64,000 nt of DNA from Oribacterium sinus (GCF_014202695.1 NZ_JACHHH010000001.1:354739-418738), one strand, 5' to 3'. Shown: positions 8,440 to 17,465, counted from the first letter of the stretch. Notes: generated from the letters alone by a model not told the origin. Numbers and translations: made by a program.

Positions 8440-9708
8440 ATGGACATTCTTGTCATAGGCGGAGGACCGGCGGGGATGATGGCGGCCATCTATGCGAAAA
8501 AAGAGGCCGGAAATCGAGAGGTCGTTCTTTTTGAAAAAAATGAAAAGCTGGGGAAGAAGCTCTTTATCACAGGAAAAGGAAGGGGAAACTGGACCAATTC
8601 CTGTGAGGAAAGCATTTTTATGGAGAAAATTCTTCGAAATCCCCGGTTTTTTATGGGGGCCTTTCGGAACTTTAACAATCAGGATGCCATTGCCTTTATG
8701 GAGAAAAATGGCTGTGCGCTGAAGGAAGAGCGGGGAGGCCGCATTTTCCCGGAGAGCAATAAGGCCTTTTCCTTAACGGACGGCATGAAGAAGGCTCTAC
8801 AGAAGGAAGGGGTAAAGGTCTGCCTGAACAAAAAGGTGGACTCCATCCTAAAAAAGGGAGATGTCTTTCTGATTAAGGGAAATTTTCCGGAGGTGGAAGC
8901 CAAGAAAGTTATTATCGCCACCGGAGGACTAAGCTATCCCTCTACGGGCTCCACGGGAGACGGCTACGACTTTGCCAAGGCCTTTTCCATAGAGGTGACG
9001 AAAACCTACCCCTCTTTGGTGAAAATGGAGGTTTTGGAGGAGGATGTGTACCCGCTTTCCGGTCTGAAGCTAAAGCATATCGGTCTGAAAATCTTAAATG
9101 AAAAGGGGAAATGCCTCTACGAAAAGACCGGGGAATTATATTTTCAAAAGAACAGCCTATTAGGACCGGTGGTTTTATCCGCCAGTGCAGCCCTAAGTCC
9201 GGAGATTTCCGAAGCTCCTATGGGAAGCTATCAAATCGCTATTGACCTTAAGGCGGAAATGGGACAGGAGCAGTTTGACAGCTTTTTCCTAAGAGACTGT
9301 GAAAGCAAGGGAAAGGAAAAGCTCTATCAGCTTTTAAAATCCTATCTTCCTGCTCAGCTTTATCCCATTTTCCTGAAACGCTTGGAAAAGCAGGGCGTGT
9401 CTTTAGAGAAAAAAAGCTCGGAGCTGAAGAAAGAGGAACGAAGGAAGATTTTAAATCTCTTTCACAGCTTCCCCTTTACAGTGCAGGGGCTGGGAGGCTT
9501 TCCGGAAGCCATAGTCACCAAGGGGGGCGTGGAAACCACGGAGCTTTCCAAGAAAAGTCTTGAGGCCAAGAAGGTTCCGGGACTTTACTTTGCGGGGGAG
9601 GTAGTGGATCTGGATGCCTATACCGGAGGATTTAATATGCAAATCGCCATCTCCACCGGTGTTTTAGCAGGACAATCCGCAGGAAGATCCCTAAAAGAAG
9701 AGCAATAA
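8440..9708 (+). CDS. HI0933/BaiN-family FAD-dependent flavoprotein
   Basis: Putative NAD(P)/FAD-dependent oxidoreductase. The N-terminal Rossmann motif ILVIGGGPAGMMAAIYA binds FAD, followed by the family-typical GKKLFITGKGRGNWTN, VIIATGGLSYPSTGSTGDGY, and near the C-terminus GLYFAGEVVDLDAYTGGFNMQIA. These strings are diagnostic of the HI0933/YhiN family, whose best-studied member (BaiN) reduces bile-acid intermediates; the role of most members is unknown. An in-frame GTG at 8431 would add three residues, but its distance to a Shine-Dalgarno sequence is too short, so ATG 8440 is preferred. About 422 residues, full length. Confidence 0.9.
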   Translation: MDILVIGGGPAGMMAAIYAKKEAGNREVVLFEKNEKLGKKLFITGKGRGNWTNSCEESIFMEKILRNPRFFMGAFRNFNNQDAIAFMEKNGCALKEERGGRIFPESNKAFSLTDGMKKALQKEGVKVCLNKKVDSILKKGDVFLIKGNFPEVEAKKVIIATGGLSYPSTGSTGDGYDFAKAFSIEVTKTYPSLVKMEVLEEDVYPLSGLKLKHIGLKILNEKGKCLYEKTGELYFQKNSLLGPVVLSASAALSPEISEAPMGSYQIAIDLKAEMGQEQFDSFFLRDCESKGKEKLYQLLKSYLPAQLYPIFLKRLEKQGVSLEKKSSELKKEERRKILNLFHSFPFTVQGLGGFPEAIVTKGGVETTELSKKSLEAKKVPGLYFAGEVVDLDAYTGGFNMQIAISTGVLAGQSAGRSLKEEQ

Positions 9709-9734
9709 AAATGCAATAAAAAAATAATAAGAAA

Positions 9735-9779
9735 AGCTATAAGTAGAGCTATAAGTTGAGCAGTAAGATGAAGCTGTAG
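9735..9779 (+). repeat. 12-bp tandem repeat in the spacer before cmk
   Basis: AGCTATAAGTAG (9735-9746) is repeated as AGCTATAAGTTG (9747-9758) and decays in two further copies (AGCAGTAAGATG, AGCTGTAG). It is one of several repeat-built spacers in the chromosomal half of the window. Confidence 0.7.
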
Positions 9780-9843
9780 AGAAGAGACCTTTGATAAGCG
9801 TCTGTAAGACAAAGCTTTTCAGAAAAAAAGAAAGGAAGAACAC

Positions 9844-10512
9844 ATGCCATACACAATAGCCATAGACGGACCGGCAGGGGCGGGTAAATCCACCATTGCA
9901 AAATTATTATCGAAAAGCCTGGGCTTTTATTATGTAGATACCGGGGCACTGTATCGTGGCCTTGCTTATGGAATAGCGGAAAAGGGAATTCCCTTTACAG
10001 CGGAAAAAAGCATAGAAGAAGCTCTTCCCGCCCTACAGGTGGACTTGGCATACGAAGGGGAAAAGCAAAAGGTTTTTTGTAACAAAGAGGATTGTACGGA
10101 CTACATTCGTACTCCGGAGCTGGGACAGGGAGCCTCCATGATTTCTCAATACGGCTGTGTTCGGGAAAAACTGCTGGATTTACAGAGAAATGTAGCCAAA
10201 GAGCATTCCTGTGTAATGGATGGAAGAGATATCGGTACGGTGGTTTTACCGAAGGCAAATAAAAAGTTCTATTTAACCGCTTCTCCCGAAATTCGGGCAG
10301 AAAGACGTTGGAAGGAGCTTTTGGAAAAGGGAGAAAAAATCAGCCTTGAACAGGTGCTTATGGAAGTAAAGGAAAGAGATCACAGAGACAGCACCAGGGC
10401 CATTGCCCCCTTGAAAAAGGCGGAGGATGCCATTGAAATCGATAGCAGCAATCTTTCCATCAATGAAGTAGTGGATAAGATGTTAAGCTATTGTGTGGGA
10501 AGTGAGGAATAA
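9844..10512 (+). CDS. cmk: Cytidylate kinase
   Basis: Phosphorylates CMP and dCMP with ATP. The 222 residues show the P-loop GPAGAGKST at 9-17, YYVDTGALYRG (CMP-binding region), MDGRDIGTVVLP, and the lid segment KERDHRDSTRAIAPLKKAEDA with IDSS near the end, all typical. ATG 9844 follows AAAGGAAGAA. Its TAA stop is one base before the ispH start, and the order cmk-ispH-rpsA is conserved among Clostridia, so these are one operon. Confidence 0.95.
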   Translation: MPYTIAIDGPAGAGKSTIAKLLSKSLGFYYVDTGALYRGLAYGIAEKGIPFTAEKSIEEALPALQVDLAYEGEKQKVFCNKEDCTDYIRTPELGQGASMISQYGCVREKLLDLQRNVAKEHSCVMDGRDIGTVVLPKANKKFYLTASPEIRAERRWKELLEKGEKISLEQVLMEVKERDHRDSTRAIAPLKKAEDAIEIDSSNLSINEVVDKMLSYCVGSEE

Positions 10513-10513
10513 A

Positions 10514-11386
10514 ATGGAGGCAGTCCTGGCGAAAAGTGCAGGCTTTTGCTTTGGGGTGGAACGGGCGGTGGATGCAGTCTATCGCGTTCTTTCCGAGGAA
10601 GAGAAGAAGGATGAGTCGGAGAGACGACCGATTTATACCTATGGAGCCATAGTGCATAACGAGCAGGTGGTAAAAGCCCTGGAGGACAGAGGGGTTATGC
10701 TTTTAAAGACAAAGGAAGAGCTGTCCCGTTTGGAAAAAGGAATTTTAGTGATTCGCGCCCATGGGGTAGGGGAAGAGATTTACAAACTGCTTCAGGGAAA
10801 AGATATCGAAATTGTGGACAGCTCCTGTCCCTATGTACGAAAGATTCAGCGTCTTGTGCGGGAGCACAGTGAAAAGGGCGAAAGAGTCATTGTAATGGGT
10901 GACCCGGAGCATCCCGAAGTGCAGGGAATCCTGGGCTGGGGAAAGGGAGACGTGAAGGCTCTAAAGGGCATAGAAGAGGTGGAGGCACTGCCGGATGGAG
11001 AGGGGCAGGAAATCTTTGTAGTGGCTCAAACTACTTTTCATATTGATAAATTCAAACTAGTTCTTGCGCTTTTTAAAAAAAAGGGGTATCATGTTTCTGT
11101 TATCAATACGATTTGCAACGCAACTTTCGAAAGGCAGTCAGAAGCAAAGGAATTAGCTGGACGATCCGACGCCATGGTGGTGATTGGTGGAAGCAGTTCA
11201 TCTAACACAAAGAAGTTATTTGAGATATGCCGGGCGATATGCCCTAATACCCAGCTGATACAAACGGTGAAAGATCTTAAATTCAACTCGGATGAAGCGA
11301 TTCGCAACGTAGGTATCACAGCAGGGGCAAGCACCCCAAAAGAAATAATAGAGGAGGTTCTAACTTATGTCAGAAATGAGTTTTGA
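10514..11386 (+). CDS. ispH: 4-hydroxy-3-methylbut-2-enyl diphosphate reductase
   Basis: Last enzyme of the MEP isoprenoid pathway: a [4Fe-4S] protein that reduces HMBPP to IPP and DMAPP. About 290 residues. The cluster cysteines sit in AGFCFGVERAV (C12), VDSSCPYVRKI and NTICNATFERQSE; the substrate-binding motifs RAHGVGEE, GDPEHPEVQGILGW, VVIGGSSSSNTKKL and GITAGASTP are intact. The frame opens upstream within cmk (10493), but ATG 10514 right after the cmk stop gives the family N-terminus. The last 20 bases overlap rpsA, whose Shine-Dalgarno sequence lies inside ispH. In many Clostridia IspH and S1 are fused in one polypeptide; here they are separate. Confidence 0.94.
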   Translation: MEAVLAKSAGFCFGVERAVDAVYRVLSEEEKKDESERRPIYTYGAIVHNEQVVKALEDRGVMLLKTKEELSRLEKGILVIRAHGVGEEIYKLLQGKDIEIVDSSCPYVRKIQRLVREHSEKGERVIVMGDPEHPEVQGILGWGKGDVKALKGIEEVEALPDGEGQEIFVVAQTTFHIDKFKLVLALFKKKGYHVSVINTICNATFERQSEAKELAGRSDAMVVIGGSSSSNTKKLFEICRAICPNTQLIQTVKDLKFNSDEAIRNVGITAGASTPKEIIEEVLTYVRNEF

Positions 11387-12470
11387 ACAAATGCTTGAGG
11401 AATCATTAAAGTCGGTTCATGCGGGGGAAATCGTTACAGGAACTGTTATCAGTGTGAAGCCGGATGAAATCGCACTGAACATCGGATACAAGTCCGATGG
11501 AATTATGACCAGAAGTGATTACAGTGCAGACAACCAATTAGACTTAACTACAGTAGTATCTGTAGGAGACGAGATTGAGTGTAAGGTTAAGAAGGTCAAT
11601 GACGGTGAAGGTCAGGTCGTTCTTTCCCACAGAGATGCTCTTCAGTCTAAGGCTTCCGAGGAGTTAAGAAAGGCATTTGAAGAGAATGCTATTCTTACCG
11701 GTAAGGTAGTACAGGTTGTTAAGGGCGGATTGAATGTAGAAGTGGACGGAGCAAGAATTTTCGTTCCCGCTTCCTTAGTATCCGATAGCTTTGAGAGAGA
11801 TTTAAACAAGTATCAGGGACAGGACATTCAGTTTGTTATTACCGAGTTCAATCCGGCCAAGAGAAGAATTATTGGAGACAGAAAGCAGATTATGTCTGCT
11901 ATGAAGAAAGAGCAGCATGACAAGCTCTTCTCTGAGTTAAAGGAAGGCGATATCCGTACCGGTGTGGTTAAGAATCTTACTGACTTCGGTGCATTCATCG
12001 ACCTTGGCGGTGCAGACGGACTTCTTCACATCTCCGAGATGAGCTGGGGAAGAATCGAGAATCCGAAGAAGCTCTTTAAGCCGGGACAGGAAGTAGAAGT
12101 TCTGGTTAAGGAAATTAGCGGAGAGAGAATTGCATTAACCAGAAAGTTCCCGAACGAGAACCCATGGAAGGATGCAGAGAGCAAGTATGCCGTAGGCGAA
12201 ATCGTTACCGGTAGAGTTGCAAGAATGACTGACTTCGGTGCATTTATCGAGTTGGACAAGGGAATTGATGCTTTATTACATGTTTCTCAGATTTCTAAGG
12301 ATCATGTGAACAAGCCATCCGATGTTCTTGAGCCCGGACAGGAAATCGAAGCAAGAGTGGTTGATTTAGATGTAGACAACCACAAGATTTCTCTTTCCAT
12401 CAAGGCACTTCTTCCTGAAGAGGAAGGAGATGTAGCTGATGTAGACGTAGAGGCAGCATCTGAGGAATAA
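11367..12470 (+). CDS. rpsA: 30S ribosomal protein S1 homologue, four S1 domains
   Basis: RNA-binding protein of translation initiation. The 367 residues contain four S1/OB repeats beginning near 17 (GEIVTGTVISVKPDEIALNIGYKSDG), 103, 187 (DIRTGVVKNLTDFGAF) and 272 (GEIVTGRVARMTDFGAFIEL). Repeats 3 and 4 carry the canonical FGAF...DGLLHISEMSW-type core. Gram-positive S1 homologues typically have four domains compared with six in E. coli, which fits. ATG 11367 follows GAGGAGG within ispH, in another frame, so translation is probably coupled. A strong terminator follows. Confidence 0.92.
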   Translation: MSEMSFEQMLEESLKSVHAGEIVTGTVISVKPDEIALNIGYKSDGIMTRSDYSADNQLDLTTVVSVGDEIECKVKKVNDGEGQVVLSHRDALQSKASEELRKAFEENAILTGKVVQVVKGGLNVEVDGARIFVPASLVSDSFERDLNKYQGQDIQFVITEFNPAKRRIIGDRKQIMSAMKKEQHDKLFSELKEGDIRTGVVKNLTDFGAFIDLGGADGLLHISEMSWGRIENPKKLFKPGQEVEVLVKEISGERIALTRKFPNENPWKDAESKYAVGEIVTGRVARMTDFGAFIELDKGIDALLHVSQISKDHVNKPSDVLEPGQEIEARVVDLDVDNHKISLSIKALLPEEEGDVADVDVEAASEE

Positions 12471-12480
12471 GATTTTAAAG

Positions 12481-12504
12481 CCGGGCCATGTGCCCGGTTT
12501 TTTT
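12481..12504 (+). terminator. Terminator of the cmk-ispH-rpsA operon
   Basis: Stem CCGGGC / GCCCGG with loop CATGT, then seven T residues. Confidence 0.9.
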
Positions 12505-12578
12505 GTGCGTATTTAACGGACTTTAGATGGAATTGGGACTGATATCTGAGAATCATAGCACTGATTGTGAGGAGTGAA

Positions 12579-13160
12579 ATGGGACAAGAAATCGAGAGAA
12601 AATGGAGGGTTAGAAGGCTTCCGGAGGATTATCATCGGTATCCTTCTAAGCTTCTGGAACAAGCCTATCTATGCCAAAATCCCACCCTTCGTATTCGGAA
12701 GGAAAGCAGTATTTTCGGTGGAGAAGAGGAGGGCAGTATTTCCGGCGAAAAAGAGGGAAGTAGCATTTCTGATAAGAATGAGCAAGTCGGCCTTTCCGAA
12801 GAAAGGACGCAGGAAGAGTATATTTTTTGCTACAAGGGAAAGGGTAGACTTTCCAGAGAGGAGTATAACCTGCCCTTAACAGAGGAAGCCTATGAGACCT
12901 TGATTGGAAAGACAGAGGGAAGGGTGATACGAAAGTTCAGGTATGCCATACCCCATGGAGCTTATACCGTAGAATTGGATATATTTCAGGGAGAGCTGGA
13001 GGGACTTTGTTATGCGGAAGTGGAGTTTTCTTCCGAAGAGGAGGCTCTTTCTTTTCAGCCCTTAGACTGGTTTTCCGAGGAACTTACCGGGGAAATAGGC
13101 TATTCCAATGCAGAACTCAGTTTTGCAAAGGAGCTTTCCAATCTTAAATTAAAGGATTAA
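12579..13160 (+). CDS. CYTH-domain protein (triphosphate tunnel metalloenzyme)
   Basis: The N-terminus has the CYTH hallmark ExExK in MGQEIERKW, and later segments (TLRIRKE, FCYKGKGRLSREEYNLPL, VIRKFRYAIP, VELDIFQGELEGLCYAEVEF) follow the eight-strand tunnel pattern of this superfamily, whose members hydrolyse triphosphates/polyphosphate or act as adenylate or thiamine-triphosphate enzymes. Residues ~45-85 form a Ser/Glu/Gly-rich low-complexity insert with internal repeats (GSISGEKEGSSIS) splitting the usual domain. ATG 12579 follows TGAGGAGTG; an upstream in-frame GTG (12567) lacks a site. About 193 residues. The substrate cannot be predicted. Confidence 0.82.
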   Translation: MGQEIERKWRVRRLPEDYHRYPSKLLEQAYLCQNPTLRIRKESSIFGGEEEGSISGEKEGSSISDKNEQVGLSEERTQEEYIFCYKGKGRLSREEYNLPLTEEAYETLIGKTEGRVIRKFRYAIPHGAYTVELDIFQGELEGLCYAEVEFSSEEEALSFQPLDWFSEELTGEIGYSNAELSFAKELSNLKLKD

Positions 13161-13182
13161 AGCAGGCTTTTTCTTCTTTTTA

Positions 13183-13211
13183 TTGCAGAAATGTCCGTTC
13201 AATGCTATACT
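13183..13211 (+). promoter_or_regulatory. Candidate tig promoter with extended -10
   Basis: TTGCAG (13183-13188), 17-base spacer ending in ATGC, TATACT (13206-13211). The TG one base before the -10 gives an extended -10 element. It lies in the otherwise untranslated stretch before the tig start, arguing against an upstream start at 13191. Confidence 0.6.
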
Positions 13212-13277
13212 TTACCCTCGAAAGCCCAGCAAAGGCGGTTTTTAAATTATAAGAGAAAAGTTTTGGAGGTATGCGCA

Positions 13278-14612
13278 ATGAGCGTAAAGGTAGAAAATCT
13301 AGAAAAGAATATGGCAAAGATTACAGTAGATGTATCCGCAGAGGACTTTGCTCAGGCTGTAGAACAGGCTTACCAGAAGACTAAGACACGTTACAACATT
13401 CCCGGCTTCCGTAAAGGAAAAGCTACAAAGAAGATGATTGAGCAGCATTATGGCCCACAGGTTTTCTACGATGCAGCGATTAACAACATTTTGGATACCC
13501 ATTATCCTGCAGCTGCCAAGGAATCCGGCTTAGACATCGTTTCCCGTCCTGAAATCGGCGTTGAGCAGATTGGAGAGGGAAAGGACTTCATCTTCACCGC
13601 TACCGTTGCTGTACGTCCTGAGGTTACTCTTGGAGAGTACTTCGGTGTTACCGCAGAGAAGGCTGATGTATCTGTAAGCGCGAAGGAAGTAACCGAGCGT
13701 TTGAATAAGGAACTGGAGAAGAATTCCAGAATGGTGGATGTGGATCGTGCTATTAAGAAGAACGACATCGCTACCATCGACTTCGTAGGTTCTGTAGACG
13801 GTAAGGAATTCCCCGGCGGAAGAGGAGAGGATTATCCTCTTACCATCGGTTCCGGAACATTTATTCCCGGATTTGAGGATCAGCTGATCGGAGCAAAGGC
13901 CGGAGAAGAGGTAGATGTTCATGTTACCTTCCCGGAGAACTACGGCGCTAAGGATTTAGCAGGAAAAGAAGCTTTATTCAAGGTAAATGTTAAGGCTGTT
14001 AAGGAGAAGCAGGTTCCTAAGGCTGATGACGAGTTTGCCTCCGAAGTTTCCGAGTTTGAGACTCTTAAAGAGTATAAGGAAGACTTAAAGAAGCAGATTA
14101 AGGAAGAGAAGGAGAAGAGAGCTACTTCTCAGGTAGAGAACAACGTAGTGGCAAAGGTTGTGGAAAATGCTTCCGTAGAGCTTCCTGAGCCGATGGTGGA
14201 GATGCAGCTGGATCAGATGTTCTATGATTACGCTAGACGTATGGAAGCACAGGGCATCCCCATGGATCAGTATATGCAGATTACCGGTCTTACAGAAGAG
14301 GGATTAAAGAGCCAGATGAGAGAGACCGCAGTTCAGAACATCAAGACCTCTTTGGTTTTGGATGCTATCCAGAAGAAGGAAGGCATTGAGGTTACTGAAG
14401 AAGCTATCGAGAAGGAACTGGAGAGAATTGCAGAGCAGTATCGCATGAAGAAGGAAGATCTGGCAAAGACCATCAGCGATTCTCAGAAGCTTTCCATTAA
14501 GAGAGAGCTGGATATTCAGGCTACCATTGATAAGCTGGTAAGCGAAGCTAAGCTTGTAAAGCCTGAGAAGAAGAGCAAGAAGGAAGAGAAGGAAGAAGCT
14601 GCTGAGAAGTAA
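13278..14612 (+). CDS. tig: Trigger factor
   Basis: Ribosome-associated chaperone and peptidyl-prolyl isomerase for nascent chains. The ribosome-binding loop is visible as YNIPGFRKGKATKKMIEQHYG (GFRxGK signature) near residues 33-50. The FKBP-type domain spans ~150-240 (KKNDIATIDFVGSVDGKEFPGG, IPGFEDQLIGAKAGE, VTFPENYG), and the long helical C-terminal part follows, ending in a Lys/Glu-rich tail. ATG 13278 (reading MSVKVENLEKN) follows TTGGAGGT at good spacing; the upstream open frame back to 13191 overlaps the promoter and is not used. 444 residues is normal. In Clostridia tig is commonly next to clpP-clpX, as here. Confidence 0.95.
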   Translation: MSVKVENLEKNMAKITVDVSAEDFAQAVEQAYQKTKTRYNIPGFRKGKATKKMIEQHYGPQVFYDAAINNILDTHYPAAAKESGLDIVSRPEIGVEQIGEGKDFIFTATVAVRPEVTLGEYFGVTAEKADVSVSAKEVTERLNKELEKNSRMVDVDRAIKKNDIATIDFVGSVDGKEFPGGRGEDYPLTIGSGTFIPGFEDQLIGAKAGEEVDVHVTFPENYGAKDLAGKEALFKVNVKAVKEKQVPKADDEFASEVSEFETLKEYKEDLKKQIKEEKEKRATSQVENNVVAKVVENASVELPEPMVEMQLDQMFYDYARRMEAQGIPMDQYMQITGLTEEGLKSQMRETAVQNIKTSLVLDAIQKKEGIEVTEEAIEKELERIAEQYRMKKEDLAKTISDSQKLSIKRELDIQATIDKLVSEAKLVKPEKKSKKEEKEEAAEK

Positions 14613-14635
14613 GTCTTCCGAAATAAAGAATACTG

Positions 14636-14673
14636 AGGACTGAGAAGGCTGTTTCGGCTTCCCGGTCCTTTTC
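14636..14673 (+). terminator. Probable terminator between tig and clpP
   Basis: Imperfect hairpin AGGAC...GTCCT (14636-14640 and 14665-14669) with an inner GAAG/CTTC pairing, followed by TTTTCTTTCTT. Weaker than the others in the window. Confidence 0.6.
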
Positions 14674-14683
14674 TTTCTTAAAC

Positions 14684-14737
14684 TATGGGTTTATAGGGGA
14701 AAGGATTGCCCTATGGTATTCTATAGAAGAACCCATA
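14684..14737 (+). promoter_or_regulatory. Nested inverted repeat in the clpP leader
   Basis: Outer arms TATGGGTT (14684-14691) and AACCCATA (14730-14737) enclose inner arms ATAGGG (14693-14698) and CCCTAT (14709-14714), ending just before the GAGGAGG ribosome binding site of clpP. It may be an RNA structure or an operator pair. No CtsR or CIRCE consensus is seen. Confidence 0.4.
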
Positions 14738-14753
14738 ATAGAGGAGGTATACC

Positions 14754-15380
14754 ATGAAGAATTTTTCCTATCCACAAAATATAACAACCATTCCCTATGT
14801 TATCCAGTCTACCAGCAGGGGAGAGCGTTCCTATGATATTTTTTCCAGACTCTTAAACGAAAGAATCGTTTTCCTGGGAGACGAGGTAAACAGCGATACC
14901 GCATCTCTGGTTATTGCCCAGTTGCTTTTTCTGGAATCCGAGGATCCGGACAAAGACATTTCCCTTTATATCAATTCTCCGGGAGGCTCAGTAACCGCAG
15001 GAATGGGAATTTATGATACCATGCAGTACATTAAGTGCGACGTTTCCACCATTTGCGTAGGTATGGCGGCATCCATGGGAGCCTTCTTACTGGCAGGGGG
15101 AGCCAAGGGAAAGAGAATGATTCTTCCCAATGCGGAGGTTATGATTCACCAGCCTTCAGGCGGTGCCCAGGGACAGGCTACAGAGATTCAGATTACGGCA
15201 GAATGGATTCTCCGTACCAAGAAGAACTTAGCCAAGATTTTGTCGGAAAACTGTAATCAGCCCTTTGAAAAGGTGATGGCAGATACGGAGAGAGATTACT
15301 GGATGTCTGCTGAGCAGGCTCTGGACTACGGTCTGGTTGACCACATTTTCCAGAAAAGAACAGATTTAGAAAAGAAATAA
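14754..15380 (+). CDS. clpP: ATP-dependent Clp protease proteolytic subunit
   Basis: Serine peptidase that forms the tetradecameric chamber fed by ClpX. The catalytic triad is Ser107 (in GMAASMGA), His132 (in MIHQPSGG) and Asp181 (in TERDYWMSA), with the exact spacing of the family (25 and 49 residues). 208 residues is slightly longer than the usual ~195 owing to the N-terminal segment, part of which may be a propeptide. ATG 14754 follows GAGGAGGTATACC. clpX starts 24 bases downstream, so the protease and its unfoldase are made together. Confidence 0.96.
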   Translation: MKNFSYPQNITTIPYVIQSTSRGERSYDIFSRLLNERIVFLGDEVNSDTASLVIAQLLFLESEDPDKDISLYINSPGGSVTAGMGIYDTMQYIKCDVSTICVGMAASMGAFLLAGGAKGKRMILPNAEVMIHQPSGGAQGQATEIQITAEWILRTKKNLAKILSENCNQPFEKVMADTERDYWMSAEQALDYGLVDHIFQKRTDLEKK

Positions 15381-15404
15381 AAAATAAGGAAAGCAGGAAG
15401 AAAT

Positions 15405-16721
15405 ATGCCTATGAAACCGGATGATAAAGTAAGATGTTCCTTTTGCGGAAAATCAGCAAAGCAGGTTCGGAAAATGATTGCCGGCCTGAACAACACCTAC
15501 ATCTGTGATGAGTGTGTGGAGCTTTGTCAGGAGATTTTCGATGAAGAAATGGGCGGAGAGAATGCAGGAAGCGAAGTTTCCGATATCCATTTATTGAAGC
15601 CGAAGGAAATTAAAGATTTCCTGGATGAATATGTCATCGGACAGGACGAAGCGAAGAAGGTGCTTTCCGTTGCGGTATATAATCATTACAAGAGAATTAC
15701 TTCCAAGGTAAGAGACATTGATGTGCAGAAGTCCAACATTTTGATGATCGGACCTACCGGAACCGGAAAGACCTACCTGGCCCAGACACTGGCTAAGATT
15801 TTGGGCGTGCCCTTTGCCATTGCGGATGCCACGGCCCTCACCGAAGCCGGCTATGTGGGAGAGGATGTGGAGAACATTCTTTTAAAGCTGATTCAGGCAG
15901 CGGATTATGACATTTCCAAGGCGGAGATCGGTATCATTTATATTGATGAGATTGATAAGATTACCAAGAAGTCGGAAAATGTTTCCATCACCAGAGACGT
16001 TTCCGGAGAGGGTGTACAGCAGGCACTTTTAAAGATTTTAGAAGGAACCGTTGCTTCCGTTCCTCCTCAGGGAGGAAGAAAGCATCCTCAACAGGAGCTG
16101 ATTCAGATTGACACCACCAATATTCTCTTTATCTGCGGCGGAGCCTTTGATGGCTTGGAGCACATTATTGAGAAGAGAATTGCTTCCGGCTCCATTGGCT
16201 TTGGTGCAGAAATCGTAGAGAAGAATAAGGATAACTATGATGATGTTTTGAAGCAGGTACAGCCTGAGGACTTAACAAAGTTCGGATTGATTCCCGAGTT
16301 TATCGGTAGAGTACCGGTGGATGTGGAGCTAAGCAGTCATGATGTGGACAGCTTAAAACGTATTCTGACTACTCCGAAGAACGCTCTTGTGAAGCAGTAC
16401 CAGAAGCTTTTTGAGATGGATGGCGTCGGTCTGTCCTTCAGCGATGATGCGGTAACCGCCATTGCGGAGAAGGCAGTACAGAGAAAGACCGGAGCTAGAG
16501 GACTTCGTTCTATTATGGAAGGGATGATGACAGAAATCATGTATGAGATTCCTTCCGATGAAGATATTGCCGAGGTAGAGATTACCAAGGATGTGGTAGA
16601 GAATCAGGCAAAGCCCAGAGTGGAAAGAAATCCTGAAAAGAGACAGGAGCGCTGGCTGGAATTTCAGCAGAACAAAGAAGACAATGTAAAAGAGAGAAAA
16701 CAGCTTAAGAAAAGAGGATAA
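15405..16721 (+). CDS. clpX: ATP-dependent Clp protease ATP-binding subunit ClpX
   Basis: AAA+ unfoldase that recognises tagged substrates and threads them into ClpP. The N-terminal C4 zinc-binding domain has Cys11, Cys14, Cys34 and Cys37 ([16 protein letters not shown]). Walker A GPTGTGKT is at 116-123, Walker B in [10 protein letters not shown], the pore loop GYVGEDVE, sensor and Arg-finger region GRVPV, and the ClpP-contacting IGF-type loop is readable as SIGFGAE. The 438 residues are full length. Its stop is one base from the engB start, so the order clpP-clpX-engB forms one unit. Confidence 0.96.
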   Translation: MPMKPDDKVRCSFCGKSAKQVRKMIAGLNNTYICDECVELCQEIFDEEMGGENAGSEVSDIHLLKPKEIKDFLDEYVIGQDEAKKVLSVAVYNHYKRITSKVRDIDVQKSNILMIGPTGTGKTYLAQTLAKILGVPFAIADATALTEAGYVGEDVENILLKLIQAADYDISKAEIGIIYIDEIDKITKKSENVSITRDVSGEGVQQALLKILEGTVASVPPQGGRKHPQQELIQIDTTNILFICGGAFDGLEHIIEKRIASGSIGFGAEIVEKNKDNYDDVLKQVQPEDLTKFGLIPEFIGRVPVDVELSSHDVDSLKRILTTPKNALVKQYQKLFEMDGVGLSFSDDAVTAIAEKAVQRKTGARGLRSIMEGMMTEIMYEIPSDEDIAEVEITKDVVENQAKPRVERNPEKRQERWLEFQQNKEDNVKERKQLKKRG

Positions 16722-16722
16722 T

Positions 16723-17322
16723 ATGGTCATTCGTTCTGTAGATCTTCCCTATGTTTGCGGAGTAAAGTCTACTTTACCAAGGACAGGAAAGCCGGAATTT
16801 GTCTTAGCAGGCCGTTCCAATGTGGGAAAGTCCTCCTTTATCAATACCTTATTGCAAAGGAAGTCCTTTGCCAGAACCTCCTCCACACCGGGAAAGACCA
16901 GAACCATTAACTTCTATTCTGTAAATGACAGCTTCTATCTGGTGGATCTTCCGGGTTACGGCTATGCGGCCACAGGCCCTGTAGAGCAGGAAAAATGGGA
17001 TCGTATGATTCGTCGCTATCTGGAGCAGGGGGAGGATATCGAAGAGGTGGTGCTTCTCCTGGACTGTAGAAGAATTCCCGGTGAGAAGGATTTACAGATG
17101 TTCCAATGGATTTGTTCCGCAACAGGCTATGAACCCATTGTGATTATCACAAAGATGGATAAGTTAAAGCGTTCTCAGCAACAGCAGGCAGTAAAGGATA
17201 TTCGAAAAGCCCTGTCTGCCAGTCCGGAATGTGTTATGATTCCCTTCTCTGCCACTTCCAAGGCAGGAAGAGAAGAATGTTTGGATTTAATTGAGAAGAT
17301 TTTGTTGACAAAGGAAGACTAG
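16723..17322 (+). CDS. engB: Ribosome biogenesis GTP-binding protein EngB/YsxC
   Basis: Small GTPase needed for 50S assembly. G1 GRSNVGKSS is at residues 30-38, followed by G2 in SSTPGKTRTINFY, G3 DLPGYGYA, G4 ITKMDK and G5 near PFSATSK. The 199-residue length is typical. It is translated directly after clpX. The 3' end of the gene also contains the infC operon promoter (17305-17333), so expression of the following translation operon is independent. Confidence 0.95.
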   Translation: MVIRSVDLPYVCGVKSTLPRTGKPEFVLAGRSNVGKSSFINTLLQRKSFARTSSTPGKTRTINFYSVNDSFYLVDLPGYGYAATGPVEQEKWDRMIRRYLEQGEDIEEVVLLLDCRRIPGEKDLQMFQWICSATGYEPIVIITKMDKLKRSQQQQAVKDIRKALSASPECVMIPFSATSKAGREECLDLIEKILLTKED

Positions 17323-17333
17323 AGTGTTAAGAT
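17305..17333 (+). promoter_or_regulatory. Candidate promoter of the infC-rpmI-rplT operon
   Basis: Consensus TTGACA (17305-17310), 17-base spacer, TAAGAT (17328-17333), located over the engB stop codon and immediately before the structured leader. Confidence 0.65.
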
Positions 17334-17465
17334 TCTTTAGTCTTATGACAGGAAAGTAGGTATCCACCTCACCTTGGCAGTTCACTGACCCGGGTTAATA
17401 TTGATTATTACCTTTGTGTATTTTCAATGGTGGATTGGCTTACAATCCACCATATTTTTATTTTT
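17334..17465 (+). promoter_or_regulatory. Ribosomal protein L20-type leader with attenuator terminator
   Basis: The ~185-base untranslated leader of infC contains the segment GACCCGGGTTAATATTG, which I recognise from Firmicute L20 leaders, and ends in an intrinsic terminator: 10-bp stem ATGGTGGATT / AATCCACCAT (17427-17436 and 17444-17453) followed by ATTTTTATTTTT. In Bacillus relatives L20 binds such a leader and promotes premature termination, giving autoregulation. Assignment as the L20 leader family is inference; the hairpin is directly visible. Confidence 0.65.

Noticed and set aside
13191-13277. Upstream extension of the trigger factor gene
   Set aside because: It overlaps a good promoter and adds residues absent from the family; ATG 13278 has a strong ribosome binding site.
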